In this document: piece after piece, positions 7,413 to 18,051 of the stretch
Position numbering within the stretch: the stretch's first letter is position 1
Layout of the letters: every line of letters begins with the position of its first letter
Origin: Archangium gephyra
GTDB lineage: Bacteria > Myxococcota > Myxococcia > Myxococcales > Myxococcaceae
DNA: 64,000 nt
Direction: 5' to 3'
NCBI GenBank assembly: GCA_003243425.1
Contig: QFQP01000036.1
Span: 1 to 64,000 of the forward strand
Made by a program: the position numbers and the translations under genes
Notes under the pieces: generated by a model
Database searches by the model: none
What the model was told of the DNA's origin: nothing
The model's input: only the letters and a program-made list of their open reading frames with translations

Positions 7413-8030
7413 ATGCTCAAGAAGATCCTCGCCGGCCTCGTCGTGGTCATTGCTGCGTTCTTCGCCTTCGTGGCCACGCGCCCCGACGAGTTCATGATTT
7501 CGCGCTCGACGAGCATCAACGCGCCCGCGACGATCGTGTTCGAACACCTCAACGACTTCCACGAATGGCAGGGCTGGAGCCCGTGGGACAAGATCGACGC
7601 CGACTTGAAGCGCACGTACTCGGGCCCGGACACCGGCGTGGGTGCGACGTATCACTGGGAGGGCAAGGAGACCGGCGAAGGTGAGATGAAGATCACCGAC
7701 GCGAAGGCCGGTGAGCACGTCGGCATCTCGCTCAACTTCATCAAGCCGTTCCCTGCCGAGAACACCGTCGACTTCGACCTCGTGAAGGAAGGTGAGGGCA
7801 CGAAGGTGACGTGGCGCATGAACGGAAAGAGCAACTTCATGAGCAAGCTGTTCGGCACCTTCGTGAACATGGACAAGATGGTCGGCGCCGATTTCGAGAA
7901 GGGCCTCGCGGACCTCAAGAAGCACGCCGAGGCGGACGCGAAGAAGGAAGCCGAAGAGGCCGCCGCGAAGAAGGCCGCTGAAGAAGCTGCCGCGGTTCCC
8001 ACCGAAGCCACCGACGCTGGTACGCCGTGA
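7413..8030 (+). CDS. SRPBCC family (START/polyketide-cyclase-like) membrane-anchored protein
   Basis: Residues 1-22 form a single hydrophobic anchor (MLKKILAGLVVVIAAFFAFVA). The rest is a helix-grip fold domain: RSTSINAPATIVFEHLNDFHEWQGWSPW is the classic opening of the SRPBCC ligand-binding superfamily, which binds hydrophobic ligands. The last 45 residues are a charged Ala/Lys/Glu low-complexity tail. The 205-residue chain is likely anchored in the inner membrane with the domain outside. Its stop overlaps the GTG start of the next methyltransferase gene (GTGA). Ligand unknown. Confidence 0.8.
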   Translation: MLKKILAGLVVVIAAFFAFVATRPDEFMISRSTSINAPATIVFEHLNDFHEWQGWSPWDKIDADLKRTYSGPDTGVGATYHWEGKETGEGEMKITDAKAGEHVGISLNFIKPFPAENTVDFDLVKEGEGTKVTWRMNGKSNFMSKLFGTFVNMDKMVGADFEKGLADLKKHAEADAKKEAEEAAAKKAAEEAAAVPTEATDAGTP

Positions 8031-8626
8031 CGCTGCGCTTCGACGACGCCTACTACCGGCGCTTCTACAAAGACCCGTCGACGCGCGTGTACGACCAGGC
8101 GCGCCACGCGAAGTTGGTGACCGGTGTCGTTTCACTCATCGAGTGGTTCGGCGTGGAGCTCACCGACGTGCTCGACGTGGGCGCCGGCCTCGGTTGGTGG
8201 GGCACGTGGCTCAAGAAGCACCGCAAGGGCGTGAAGATCGTCAGCACCGAGCTCGAGCGCGACATCTGCAAGAAGTACGGCCACGTACAGGCAGACGTGA
8301 CGACCTTCCGGCTCGAGCAGAAGTTCGACCTCGTGGTGTGCCAGGGCGTGCTGCCGTACCTCGACGCCACCGGTGCCAAAGCGGGCATCGAGAACCTGGC
8401 AGCGATGTGCGGCGGCTTTCTGTACCTCGAGGCCATCACCGCCGACGACATGAAGGACGCCATCGACGCGCAGCGCACCGACCTGCGCGTCAACCTGCGA
8501 CCTGCGGCGTGGTACCGCAAGAAGCTGGCGCCGCACTTCCGTGAAGTCGGAGGAGGCATCTACGCGGCGCGTTCGGCGCACCTGCCGTTCTTCGCCCTCG
8601 AAGCGCCGAAGGAGTCGAAGCGATGA
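8027..8626 (+). CDS. Class I SAM-dependent methyltransferase
   Basis: The 199-residue protein starts with GTG 8027, overlapping the upstream stop. DVLDVGAGLGWWGTWL is a clear SAM motif I, STELER supplies the acidic residue of motif II, and FDLVVCQGVLPYL matches the post-motif region of small-molecule or lipid methyltransferases. There is no signal or membrane segment. It is coupled to a membrane SRPBCC protein and a DoxX-type protein. The acceptor cannot be inferred; a lipophilic substrate delivered by the SRPBCC partner is a speculation. Confidence 0.8.
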   Translation: MTLRFDDAYYRRFYKDPSTRVYDQARHAKLVTGVVSLIEWFGVELTDVLDVGAGLGWWGTWLKKHRKGVKIVSTELERDICKKYGHVQADVTTFRLEQKFDLVVCQGVLPYLDATGAKAGIENLAAMCGGFLYLEAITADDMKDAIDAQRTDLRVNLRPAAWYRKKLAPHFREVGGGIYAARSAHLPFFALEAPKESKR

Positions 8627-8982
8627 TGGAGATCCTCAAGTACGTGCTGGGCGTGTTCATGATCGGCGTGGGCGTGCTGCACTTCGTCTCGCCGCGCGGC
8701 TTCGAGAAGATCGTGCCGCCGTGGCTGCCGAACGCGAAGCTGCTCGTCTACGTGTCGGGCGTGTTCGAGATCCTCGGCGGGCTGGGGCTGATGATTCCCG
8801 TCTCGCAGCGGTTCTCGGCGTGGGGCCTCATCGCGCTGTTCCTCGCCGTGTTCCCCGCGAACATTCACATGGCGGTGAACAACGTTCAGATCTCGAAGAA
8901 GAAGCCGCTGCCGGCGTGGGTCGCGTGGGCACGGTTGCCGTTGCAGTTCGTGCTCATCGCCTGGGCCTACGCGTACACGTGA
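8623..8982 (+). CDS. DoxX-family integral membrane protein
   Basis: The 119-residue product has four predicted hydrophobic helices. The first carries VLGVFMIGVGVLHF and the second VSGVFEILGGLGLMIP, both characteristic of DoxX/DoxD-like membrane proteins. PANIHMAVNN follows in the third helix region. Function of the family is poorly defined (respiratory or thiosulfate-quinone related in some members). The ATGA overlap with the methyltransferase gene ties it to the same operon. 8983-9119, up to modB, holds no gene I can support. Confidence 0.8.
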   Translation: MMEILKYVLGVFMIGVGVLHFVSPRGFEKIVPPWLPNAKLLVYVSGVFEILGGLGLMIPVSQRFSAWGLIALFLAVFPANIHMAVNNVQISKKKPLPAWVAWARLPLQFVLIAWAYAYT

Positions 8983-9119
8983 AGACCGCAGCGAAGCGCT
9001 CCGCCGTCTGCCGCTGGCCTCGCACCTTTCCTGCTTCGTCGCGTCGCAACCGATGCAGACGCGCCGGGTGAAGTGGAAGTCGACGAAAGATCGCGTGCAC
9101 TGGAAGTAGGGTCGCCGCC

Positions 9120-9776
9120 GTGCCGGTCGATGCGCTGCTGCTCTCACTCGAGGTCGGGCTGTTCGCGTCGCTCGTGGCCGGCACGCTCGCGCTCGCGGTC
9201 ATCGCGTTCACGCACCGGCGCCGCGCCGCGGGGCTCATCGACGCGGTGCTGACCGCGCCGCTGGTGCTGCCGCCGACGGTGCTCGGGTACTACCTGCTCA
9301 CGTTGCTCGGCCGTCGCAGCGCGGTTGGCGTCGTCTTCGAGTCGCTCACCGGGTCTTCGCTGGTGTTCACCAGGACGGGTGCCGTCATCGCGGCGAGCGT
9401 CACCGCGTTCCCGCTGATTCTGCAGAGCGCGCGGGCGGCGATCGACTCGGTCGACGGCACGTTGCTCGACGCCGCTCGGACGCTGGGGGCGACGCGCTGG
9501 CAGGCCCTGCAGCGAGTCGCCTTTCCACTCGCGTCGCGTGGGCTCGTCGCCGGGCTGCTGCTCGGCTTCGCGCGTGCGATCGGTGACTTCGGGGTGACGC
9601 TGATGGTGGCCGGCAACATTCCCGGTGAGACGCAGACCGCGGCGCTCGCGCTGTACGACGCGATGTTGAGTGGCCGGGAGCACGAAGCGACGTCGCTCGC
9701 CATCACGCTCACGTTGCTCGCCGTGGTGCTCATCGCCGCCGTTCAGTGGCTGGGGAGACGTCACCATGCCCCTTGA
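9120..9776 (+). CDS. modB: Molybdate-type ABC transporter permease ModB
   Basis: The 218-residue inner-membrane protein has five to six TM helices and the permease signature around DAARTLGATRWQALQRVAFP, including the EAA-like loop that contacts the ATPase. TAPLVLPPTVLGYYLL and ARAIGDFGVTLMVAGNIPGETQT are highly typical of ModB, which imports molybdate. Start is GTG 9120. It overlaps modC by 11 bp. No modA binding-protein gene is found upstream or downstream in the window, so either modA is elsewhere or another oxyanion such as tungstate or sulfate is transported. Confidence 0.88.
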   Translation: MPVDALLLSLEVGLFASLVAGTLALAVIAFTHRRRAAGLIDAVLTAPLVLPPTVLGYYLLTLLGRRSAVGVVFESLTGSSLVFTRTGAVIAASVTAFPLILQSARAAIDSVDGTLLDAARTLGATRWQALQRVAFPLASRGLVAGLLLGFARAIGDFGVTLMVAGNIPGETQTAALALYDAMLSGREHEATSLAITLTLLAVVLIAAVQWLGRRHHAP

Positions 9777-10374
9777 GCTGTCTGCGCACGTGGTGGCGAA
9801 GGTCGACGACTTCCGCGTCGACGTGGCGCTCGAGGCGCCGGTCGGCGTGACGGTCTTGTTCGGGCCATCGGGCGCAGGGAAGAGCACCGTGCTGCGGGCG
9901 ATCGCCGGGCTGGTACCGCTGAGCTCGGGCCACGTGCGCTTCGACGGCCACGAGTGGACACGCCTGCCGCCCGAGAAGCGTGAGGTCGGCTACGTGTTTC
10001 AGAACGCCGCGCTGTTCCCGCACCTGAGCGTCGAGGACAACATCGCCTTCGGCGCACCGACCTACGAAGACGCGCGGCGCTGGCTCGAGCGGCTGCACTT
10101 GAAGGGCATGGCCGACCGCAAGCCGGGTTCGCTGTCGGGAGGCGAAGCGCAGCGCGTCGCACTCGCGCGCGCTCTCGCGCGGAAGCCCCGCGTGCTGTTG
10201 CTCGACGAGCCCTTCGCCTCGCTCGACGACACGCTGCGTGACTCGCTGCTGCGCGAAGTGAAGACGCTGGTGGCGGAAGAGGCGCTCGTCGCGTTGCTCG
10301 TCACCCACGACCGGCACGAAGGCGAAGTGCTCGGCGGGAAGTTCCTGAACATCTCTGGAGGTCGACTCACATGA
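9766..10374 (+). CDS. modC: Molybdate-type ABC transporter ATP-binding protein ModC, short form
   Basis: The 202-residue ATPase has Walker A GPSGAGKST (33-41), a Q-loop in FQNAALFP, the LSGGEAQR signature (about 123-130), Walker B VLLLDEP and the switch histidine H181. It stops directly after the ATPase domain: the C-terminal TOBE/Mop regulatory domain of classic ModC (about 350 residues) is absent, so it lacks that substrate-sensing module. It overlaps modB at the 5' end and the SDR gene by ATGA at the 3' end. Confidence 0.88.
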   Translation: MPLELSAHVVAKVDDFRVDVALEAPVGVTVLFGPSGAGKSTVLRAIAGLVPLSSGHVRFDGHEWTRLPPEKREVGYVFQNAALFPHLSVEDNIAFGAPTYEDARRWLERLHLKGMADRKPGSLSGGEAQRVALARALARKPRVLLLDEPFASLDDTLRDSLLREVKTLVAEEALVALLVTHDRHEGEVLGGKFLNISGGRLT

Positions 10375-11222
10375 CGGAGCGTTTCGAAAAGACGGTGCTC
10401 ATCACGGGTGCGAACACGGGCATCGGCGCGGCGACGGCGACCGAGCTCGCCCGACGTGGAGCGCGCGTGTACTTCGCCTGCCGCAACGAAGCGAAGACGC
10501 GGCCGGTGATGAACGAGATCGCGAAGCAGACGGGCAACGACGACCTGCACTTCCTCGAGCTGAAGCTCGACGACCTCGAGAGCGTGAAGAAGTGCGCGGC
10601 CGAGTTCAAAGCGAAGCAGGAGCCGCTGCACGTGTTGTTGCTCAACGCGGGCCTCGCGCGCGTGAAGGGCGTGACGAAGCAGGGCTTCGAGATGACGTTC
10701 GGCGTGAACCACCTCGGGCACTTCCTGCTCACCGTCGAGCTGGAAGAAGTACTCAAGACGTCGGCGCCGGCGCGCGTGGTGACGGTCGCGAGCCGTGCGC
10801 ACGAACGCACGTCGACGCCGCTCGCTCTGAACCACGTGAAGTCGTCGCTCACGGGCGTTGGTTGGAAGGAGTACCAGGCCTCCAAGCTCGCGAACGTGCT
10901 GTTCACCAAGGAGCTCGCGCGCCGGTGGGCGGGGAGCGGCGTGACCTCGTACGCGCTCCACCCCGGGGTGATCGCGAGTGACATCTGGCGCACGACGGCG
11001 TGGCCGCTGCGGACCGTGGCGATGTGGTTCATGCGCACGCCGGAGCAGGGTTCGACGGCGAGCCTGCGCTGTGCCGTCGACCCCACGCTCGAGGGCGTGA
11101 GCGGGAAGTACTACGGCGAGCACGGCGAAGAGCGGAAGGCGAGCCCCCTGGCCGAAGACGAGAAGGCCGCTCGCGAGTTGTGGGACAAGAGCCTCGAGTG
11201 GGTCTCGCCGTTCAGAAACTAG
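10371..11222 (+). CDS. Short-chain dehydrogenase/reductase, retinol-dehydrogenase-like
   Basis: This 283-residue classical SDR has the cofactor motif TGANTGIG (12-19), NAG (92-94), catalytic S141, and Y168-x-x-x-K172. The basic residue pattern after beta-2 (ACRNE) suggests NADP(H) preference. Similar proteins are often annotated as retinol dehydrogenase or WW-domain oxidoreductase-like enzymes acting on lipophilic alcohols or ketones. The start overlaps the modC stop, making an unusual modBC-SDR operon. It converges with the GGDEF-EAL gene with 4-bp stop overlap. Substrate unknown. Confidence 0.85.
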   Translation: MTERFEKTVLITGANTGIGAATATELARRGARVYFACRNEAKTRPVMNEIAKQTGNDDLHFLELKLDDLESVKKCAAEFKAKQEPLHVLLLNAGLARVKGVTKQGFEMTFGVNHLGHFLLTVELEEVLKTSAPARVVTVASRAHERTSTPLALNHVKSSLTGVGWKEYQASKLANVLFTKELARRWAGSGVTSYALHPGVIASDIWRTTAWPLRTVAMWFMRTPEQGSTASLRCAVDPTLEGVSGKYYGEHGEERKASPLAEDEKAARELWDKSLEWVSPFRN

Positions 11223-13270
11223 GCGTGCTGCTGCAACCAGGTTTCGGCGTCTTCGCGCGTCATCGGCTTGCCGTAGCGGTAGCCCTGGGCGCGCGTGCAC
11301 CCGAGCGCGAACAGCGCGTGATGCTGCGCCTCGGTCTCGACGCCCTCCGCCACGACCTCCAGCTTCAAGGTCTGCGCGATGGCGAAGATCGCGCGGACGA
11401 TCTCCATCGTGCGGCCCGGCCCGTCGAGCCCCGACACGAAGCTGCGGTCGAGCTTCAGCCCCGAGAACGGGTACGTGTGCAGCATCGACAGCGACGAGTA
11501 CCCCACGCCGAAGTCATCGACGAACAGGCGGACCCCGAAGCGATGCAGCTGTTCCAACTGCTCTTTCGCAGACTCGGGCAGGTCCATCGTCACGCTCTCG
11601 GTGACCTCCACGCGCAGCGCAGTGGGCGGGAGCCCGGCGTGCGAGATCGCCTGCTGCACGCTCGCCGCGTATTCGCTCCGCGAGAAGTGCCGGCGCGAAG
11701 CGTTCACCGAGATCGAAAGGTCCGCGCCGAACGAGTCGCGCCACGCCTTCAGCTGCAGCGCCGCCGTCTTGAGCACGTGCAGGTCGAGCAGCACGATGAG
11801 GCTCGAGTCTTCGGCGACGGGAATGAAGTCTGCCGGGGAAATCAGCCCGCGCTCCGGGTGCCGCCAGCGCACGAGCGCTTCGAAACCGACCGGCCTTCCG
11901 GAATCCATCGCGACCACGGGTTGGTAGAAGACCTCGAGCTCGTCGTCTTCGAGCGCTCGCCGGAGCCCCGATTCGACGGACAACACGTGCATGGCCCGCG
12001 CGTGCATCGTGGAGTCGAAGATGACGAAGCGGCCGCGACCTTCGGCCTTCGCGCGGTACATGGCGTTGTCGGCGTCGCGCAGCAGCTCACCCGGCGTCAG
12101 GTACTGCGGCGCCGACATGGCGATGCCGACGCTCGCGCCGGTGAACAGCTCACGACCTGCGATGCGGAACGGCCGCCCGAGCTCTTCGATGATGCGCGAC
12201 GCCACGCGCGTCGCACCGTCGGGCTCGCGGCTCTCGTCGAGCAGCACCACGAACTCGTCGCCGCCCATGCGCGCGACGGTGTCGACGAGGCGAACACAGC
12301 GCTCGAGCCGTCGCGCGATCGACACCAGCAGCTCGTCGCCCGCGTCGTGACCGAGGGAGTCGTTGATGTTCTTGAAACGGTCGAGGTCGATGAAGAGCAC
12401 CGAGAAGCGGTAGGCGTCGTCTCGCGCTGCGCGGTGAAACGAGTGCTCGAGGCGGTCGAGGAACAACACGCGGTTGGGCAGCCCGGTCAGCGGGTCACGG
12501 CTCTTCGCCAACGTGATGTCGGTGAGCGAACCGACCATGCGCGTCGCCCTGCCCCTGCCGTCTCGCACCGCTTTTCCGCGCGCGAGCACGTGTCGCCAGC
12601 TGCCGTCCTTGTGCTGCAGGCGGTGTTCGTTCTCGAAGTACGGCGTCTCGTTGCCTTCGAGGTGGCGCGTGAACTCGTGCCGGGCCTTGACGCGATCGTC
12701 TTCGTGAATGCGCTCGAACCACGCGTCGAGCGTGTCGGCGAGCTCGTCAGCCTCGAAGCCGATGATGCGCTTCCACCGCGCAGACAGGTGCAACACCTTC
12801 GCGTCGACGCGCCAGTCCCACAGGCCGTCGTTGCTGCCTTCCATGGCGAGCGAGAACCGCTCCTCCGAGTCGCGCAGCGCTTCTTGCGATCGTGAACGCT
12901 CGACGAGGTAGCGCACCATGCGGTCCAGCGTCGTGGCGCTGAAGTCGCCTTTGACGAGGTAGTCGCTGGCGCCCGCGCGCAGCGCTTCGTCGTCGACCGC
13001 GTCGCTGCCGTGACCGGTCAACACCACGATGGGCATGCGCACACCACGCGCGCGTGCATCGCGAAGCAGGTCGAGCCCGCTGCGCTCACCCAGCTGCACG
13101 TCGAGCAGGCACACGTCGAACTCGTCCGACAGCAGCGCTTCGAGGCCGGTCGCGTAGTCGCTGCGCCAATCGAGGCTGATCTTCGACCTCGCTTCGGTGA
13201 GCAGCTCCTGCAGCACGTCTCGCGCGAACCGCGTGTCGTCGATGAGCAGCAGACGCGACGGATGACTCAC
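11219..13270 (-). CDS. REC-PAS-GGDEF-EAL c-di-GMP signalling protein
   Basis: From GTG 13270 the product has 683 residues: a receiver domain (about 5-120, phosphoacceptor D57 in CLLDVQ), a PAS domain (about 140-250, with a PAC-like HKDGSWRHV), a GGDEF domain with intact GGDEF (336-340) and an RxxD inhibitory site (327-330) exactly five residues upstream, and an EAL domain with FEALVRW (E464-L466). Both diguanylate cyclase and phosphodiesterase motifs are intact. An upstream ATG at 13333 would push the N-terminus across the 13309-13328 palindrome, so the GTG start is preferred. It is divergent from the acyl-CoA carboxylase operon and has no histidine kinase beside it. Confidence 0.9.
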   Translation of the reverse strand: MSHPSRLLLIDDTRFARDVLQELLTEARSKISLDWRSDYATGLEALLSDEFDVCLLDVQLGERSGLDLLRDARARGVRMPIVVLTGHGSDAVDDEALRAGASDYLVKGDFSATTLDRMVRYLVERSRSQEALRDSEERFSLAMEGSNDGLWDWRVDAKVLHLSARWKRIIGFEADELADTLDAWFERIHEDDRVKARHEFTRHLEGNETPYFENEHRLQHKDGSWRHVLARGKAVRDGRGRATRMVGSLTDITLAKSRDPLTGLPNRVLFLDRLEHSFHRAARDDAYRFSVLFIDLDRFKNINDSLGHDAGDELLVSIARRLERCVRLVDTVARMGGDEFVVLLDESREPDGATRVASRIIEELGRPFRIAGRELFTGASVGIAMSAPQYLTPGELLRDADNAMYRAKAEGRGRFVIFDSTMHARAMHVLSVESGLRRALEDDELEVFYQPVVAMDSGRPVGFEALVRWRHPERGLISPADFIPVAEDSSLIVLLDLHVLKTAALQLKAWRDSFGADLSISVNASRRHFSRSEYAASVQQAISHAGLPPTALRVEVTESVTMDLPESAKEQLEQLHRFGVRLFVDDFGVGYSSLSMLHTYPFSGLKLDRSFVSGLDGPGRTMEIVRAIFAIAQTLKLEVVAEGVETEAQHHALFALGCTRAQGYRYGKPMTREDAETWLQQHA

Positions 13271-13308
13271 GGTCACGATTCTGCCGCTTCGCACGTCGAT
13301 GCCGCGAG

Positions 13309-13328
13309 TATTGATTCCCGAATCAATA
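13309..13328. promoter_or_regulatory. 20-bp A+T-rich palindrome, candidate operator
   Basis: TATTGATTC-CC-GAATCAATA is a perfect 9-bp inverted repeat with a 2-bp spacer, strikingly A+T-rich for this genome. It lies 19 bp before the ATG of the acyl-CoA carboxylase beta gene and 38 bp from the GTG of the divergent GGDEF-EAL gene. A dimeric regulator (TetR- or MerR-type, for example) controlling carboxylase expression is the natural inference. Confidence 0.6.
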
Positions 13329-13347
13329 TTCACGACAGTTCGCGGCC

Positions 13348-14967
<1,620 letters not shown>

Positions 14968-14976
14968 TCGAAAGCC

Positions 14977-16926
14977 ATGAGAACGCTCACCAAACTGTTG
15001 GTCGCCAACCGCGGAGAGATCGCGCTGCGCGTGATGAAGACCGCGAATCGCATGGGGCTCGCCACCGTCGCCGTGTATTCCGACGCCGACGCGCACGCGC
15101 CGCACGTGAAGTTCGCCGACGAAGCGGTGCGAATCGGGCCGGCGCCGTCGAAAGACTCGTACCTGTCCATCGACGCGGTGTTGCGCGCGGCCAAGGTGAC
15201 GGGCGCGGACTGCATTCATCCCGGGTACGGGTTTCTGTCGGAGAACCCCGAGTTCGCGCAGGCGGTGTTCGACGCGGGCATCACCTTCGTCGGCCCCACG
15301 CCCGAGGCGATTCGCGCCATGGGCCTGAAGCGTGAAGCCAAGGCGCTGGTCGAGAAGCGTGGCGTGCCCCTGGTGCCCGGCTTCGATGGTGGAGATCAGT
15401 CGACGGCGCTGCTCGAGAAGAAGGCGCTCGAGATCGGACTGCCGGTCATCTTCAAGCCGTCGGCCGGCGGCGGCGGCAAGGGCATGAAGATCGCCCGCAA
15501 GCCGGAAGAGCTGCGTGAGGCGATCGAATCGGGGCAGCGTGAAGCGAAGAACGCCTTCGGTGATTCGACGTTGATCATCGAGAAGTACCTCGAGCGGCCC
15601 CGACACATCGAGGTGCAGCTGCTCGGCGATTCGCACGGCAACGTGGTGCACCTCTTCGAGCGCGAGTGCAGCATTCAGCGCAGGCACCAGAAGGTCGTCG
15701 AAGAGACGCCGTCGGTCGCGCTCAACGCCGAGAAGCGCGCCGAGATGGGCGCCGCAGCGGTCGAGGTGGCGAAGGCCGTCGGCTACACGAACGCGGGCAC
15801 CGTGGAGTTCATCGTCGACGCCGACGGGCGCTTCTACTTCTCGGAGATGAACACGCGGCTGCAGGTCGAGCACCGCGTCACCGAGCTGGTGGTGGGTGTG
15901 GATCTCGTGGAGCTCCAGCTGCGCATCGCCCGCGGCGAGACGTTGCCGTTCACGCAGGCGCAGTTGAAGCAGCACGGTCACGCCGTGCAGGTGCGGCTCT
16001 ACGCGGAAGACCCGGCCAACGGCTTTCTGCCCAGCGTGGGCCCGGTGCACGACTTCCACGTTCACGAAGTGGGCGGGGTGATCGTCGATTCGGGCATCGA
16101 GTCGGGCGGCGAAGTGTCGATGCACTACGACCCGATGATCGCAAAGCTCATCGCGTGGGGTGAAGACCGCGACGACGCACATGCGCGGCTGCTGCGTGCG
16201 CTCGAGGGGCTGTCGGTGCAGGGCGTGAAGACGAACCGCGGGTTTCTTTCGCGGCTCATTCAGCACGCGAAGTATCGCGAAGGTGAATTGCACACCGGCT
16301 TCATCGAAGAGCACCTCTCACTCGAGGAGCCGCTGAATGCAGCGCGCCGGAAGCAGTGTGCGCTGGCGGCGACGCTCGTCGCGTACCTCGAACGTCGCGC
16401 GGCCGACCCGTTTCTGCCGGGCGTGGTCACCGGGTACCGCAACAACCGGTTCGCTGATCAACACGTCGAGTACGTCGACGGGCCGCGCGTGGAGTATCGC
16501 GCCCTCGGCGGCTCGAAGTTCCTCGTCGACGCAGCGCCGTGGACCGTCGTGAGCTGGAGCGCTCCGGCGCTGGTGCTCGAATCGCCGGAGGGGTTGCGCG
16601 AGCGCTTCCGCGTCACCCGCGTCGACGACACGTTCTTCGTTCACGCGCGTCACGGCAGCGAGGTGCTGAAGGAAGTGCCGCGGTTCCCCCTGCCGCAAGA
16701 CTCGGCGCTCAAGGGCGGCTTCATGGCGCCGATGCCGGGCAAGGTCGTGAAGGTGAACGTGAAGGCCGGAGACGCGGTGAAGGCCGGTCAGACGTTGCTG
16801 GTGCTCGAGGCGATGAAGATGGAGCAGGCCACGCGCAGCCCCACCGATGGCGTGGTGAAGTCGGTCGCGGTGCGCGAAGGCGATCAAGTCACCGCGGGGC
16901 AGGTTCTGGTCACGCTGGAGGCGTGA
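14977..16926 (+). CDS. Biotin carboxylase/BCCP (alpha) subunit of acyl-CoA carboxylase
   Basis: The 649-residue alpha subunit opens with KLLVANRGEIALRV, then GYGFLSENPEF, the glycine-rich ATP loop SAGGGGKGM, the active-site block EMNTRLQVEH, and a C-terminal biotinyl domain with EAMKME where K614, 35 residues from the end, is the biotinylation site. It carboxylates biotin with ATP and bicarbonate and works with the beta subunit encoded just upstream. The operon ends here. No acyl-CoA dehydrogenase or enoyl-CoA hydratase gene is adjacent, unlike many leucine-degradation operons. Confidence 0.92.
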   Translation: MRTLTKLLVANRGEIALRVMKTANRMGLATVAVYSDADAHAPHVKFADEAVRIGPAPSKDSYLSIDAVLRAAKVTGADCIHPGYGFLSENPEFAQAVFDAGITFVGPTPEAIRAMGLKREAKALVEKRGVPLVPGFDGGDQSTALLEKKALEIGLPVIFKPSAGGGGKGMKIARKPEELREAIESGQREAKNAFGDSTLIIEKYLERPRHIEVQLLGDSHGNVVHLFERECSIQRRHQKVVEETPSVALNAEKRAEMGAAAVEVAKAVGYTNAGTVEFIVDADGRFYFSEMNTRLQVEHRVTELVVGVDLVELQLRIARGETLPFTQAQLKQHGHAVQVRLYAEDPANGFLPSVGPVHDFHVHEVGGVIVDSGIESGGEVSMHYDPMIAKLIAWGEDRDDAHARLLRALEGLSVQGVKTNRGFLSRLIQHAKYREGELHTGFIEEHLSLEEPLNAARRKQCALAATLVAYLERRAADPFLPGVVTGYRNNRFADQHVEYVDGPRVEYRALGGSKFLVDAAPWTVVSWSAPALVLESPEGLRERFRVTRVDDTFFVHARHGSEVLKEVPRFPLPQDSALKGGFMAPMPGKVVKVNVKAGDAVKAGQTLLVLEAMKMEQATRSPTDGVVKSVAVREGDQVTAGQVLVTLEA

Positions 16927-16981
16927 GCGACGCGCTGTAACTTCGGCTGCGCTCGGCCTGGGGGTCGGGTGTCGTCGAGGC

Positions 16982-18004
16982 ATGAAACGCACTTCGCTCG
17001 TCGCTGCGCTCGCCGTCTTCTCAGCCTGTCGGCCCTCGGTGCCCGCCGAGTTGAGGTACCGCCTGCGATTCGCTGACGACACGCTCGCCGGCGTGGAGCT
17101 GCAACGTGACGGGGCCAGCCTCGGCAAGGTGTCGGCGGCGGGAGCCGTCGAGTTCACCACCCCGTCGACCGTGCGCCCGACGCAGTTGCAGGTGACGGCC
17201 CAGCTTGCGACTCCCTGTGGGCCGGTGAGCGCACCGCTGACGCTCGAGGTCTCGCCTCGCATGGACGAAGACCGCGACGTCGCAGAACGGATGAAGCGGG
17301 AAGGCGCGCTGCTCATCACCGCGAAGGCGCCGAGCACCAGGCGCTTCACGGTGCTGGTCGATCGCGGTACCGGCCCGGTCGCCATCGGTCAGGCCAGCCT
17401 TCCCGACGTGCCGCGCCCGGCGCTCTTCGAGAAGCCGGGTTGCGAGACCACCGCGCCCGTGAAGGTCGGCGACGAGGTCATCGGCACCTGGCGCGCGAGC
17501 AACCCGGTGACGTTCATCTCGGTGCCCGCGACGTGTCACAAGCTCAGCACCGTGAGCTACGGCGACGCCGTCGGCGGCTCGTCCATCGTCTTCCAGCAGC
17601 GCGTTCGCCGCTTCGAGAACCCGCCCGACTTCTTCCTGACGCCGGCGCCCACGGCGGTGAAGGCGAAGGGCCGCCAGGAGCGCTACCTCCAGGAGCTCGT
17701 CGCCACGGAGTGCCCGTCAGGCCCTGCACCCGCCGACATCGCGAAGCAGGCCTTCGAACACGGCGGCTGTCTCGAGGCGATTCCGTCGCTCAAACGCGCC
17801 GTCGCGTGGAACGACGAAGACCTCGCGAGCACCACGACGCTGGTCACGTGCCTGGCGCAGTCGGTCTCGGTCGACGAAGCGACCGAGTTGGCGCGGCGCA
17901 CGCTCGAGGCGCAGCCAGACGCGCGCGCGAAGCTCACGGAGGCCCTCGTGGCGGCCGGCCACCCGGAGGTGGAGCTGCCGCCCGAGACCCGCATAGATAA
18001 ATGA
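16982..18004 (+). CDS. Predicted lipoprotein of unknown function
   Basis: The 340-residue product starts MKRTSLVAALAVFSAC, a type II signal peptide with C16 as the lipidated cysteine. The N-terminal half is beta-rich and Ig-like in periodicity. The C-terminal part (about 240-320) looks like two helical repeats of tetratricopeptide type (IAKQAFEHGGCLEAIPSLKRAV, then TTLVTCLAQSVSVDEATELARRTL). I do not recognise a named family. It follows the carboxylase operon by 55 bp and converges with the lipoprotein gene at 18052; a metabolic link is not implied. Confidence 0.7.
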   Translation: MKRTSLVAALAVFSACRPSVPAELRYRLRFADDTLAGVELQRDGASLGKVSAAGAVEFTTPSTVRPTQLQVTAQLATPCGPVSAPLTLEVSPRMDEDRDVAERMKREGALLITAKAPSTRRFTVLVDRGTGPVAIGQASLPDVPRPALFEKPGCETTAPVKVGDEVIGTWRASNPVTFISVPATCHKLSTVSYGDAVGGSSIVFQQRVRRFENPPDFFLTPAPTAVKAKGRQERYLQELVATECPSGPAPADIAKQAFEHGGCLEAIPSLKRAVAWNDEDLASTTTLVTCLAQSVSVDEATELARRTLEAQPDARAKLTEALVAAGHPEVELPPETRIDK

Positions 18005-18051
18005 ATGGACAGACGTTCAGTGGGCGCGTGTACGCCCTCCCCTCACCAGCT

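Noticed and set aside
8983..9119. Possible short coding remnant before modB (ends TKDRVHWK)
   Set aside because: It is too short, with no start or ribosome-binding site, and no homology could be recognised.
11000..12895. Large plus-strand frame opposite the GGDEF-EAL gene
   Set aside because: It is Arg/His-rich antisense translation; the minus strand encodes intact REC, PAS, GGDEF and EAL motifs.
18022..18037. GGGCG-N6-CGCCC hairpin between two convergent lipoprotein genes
   Set aside because: The stem is only 5 bp and no T-tract follows, so it is not convincing as a terminator.
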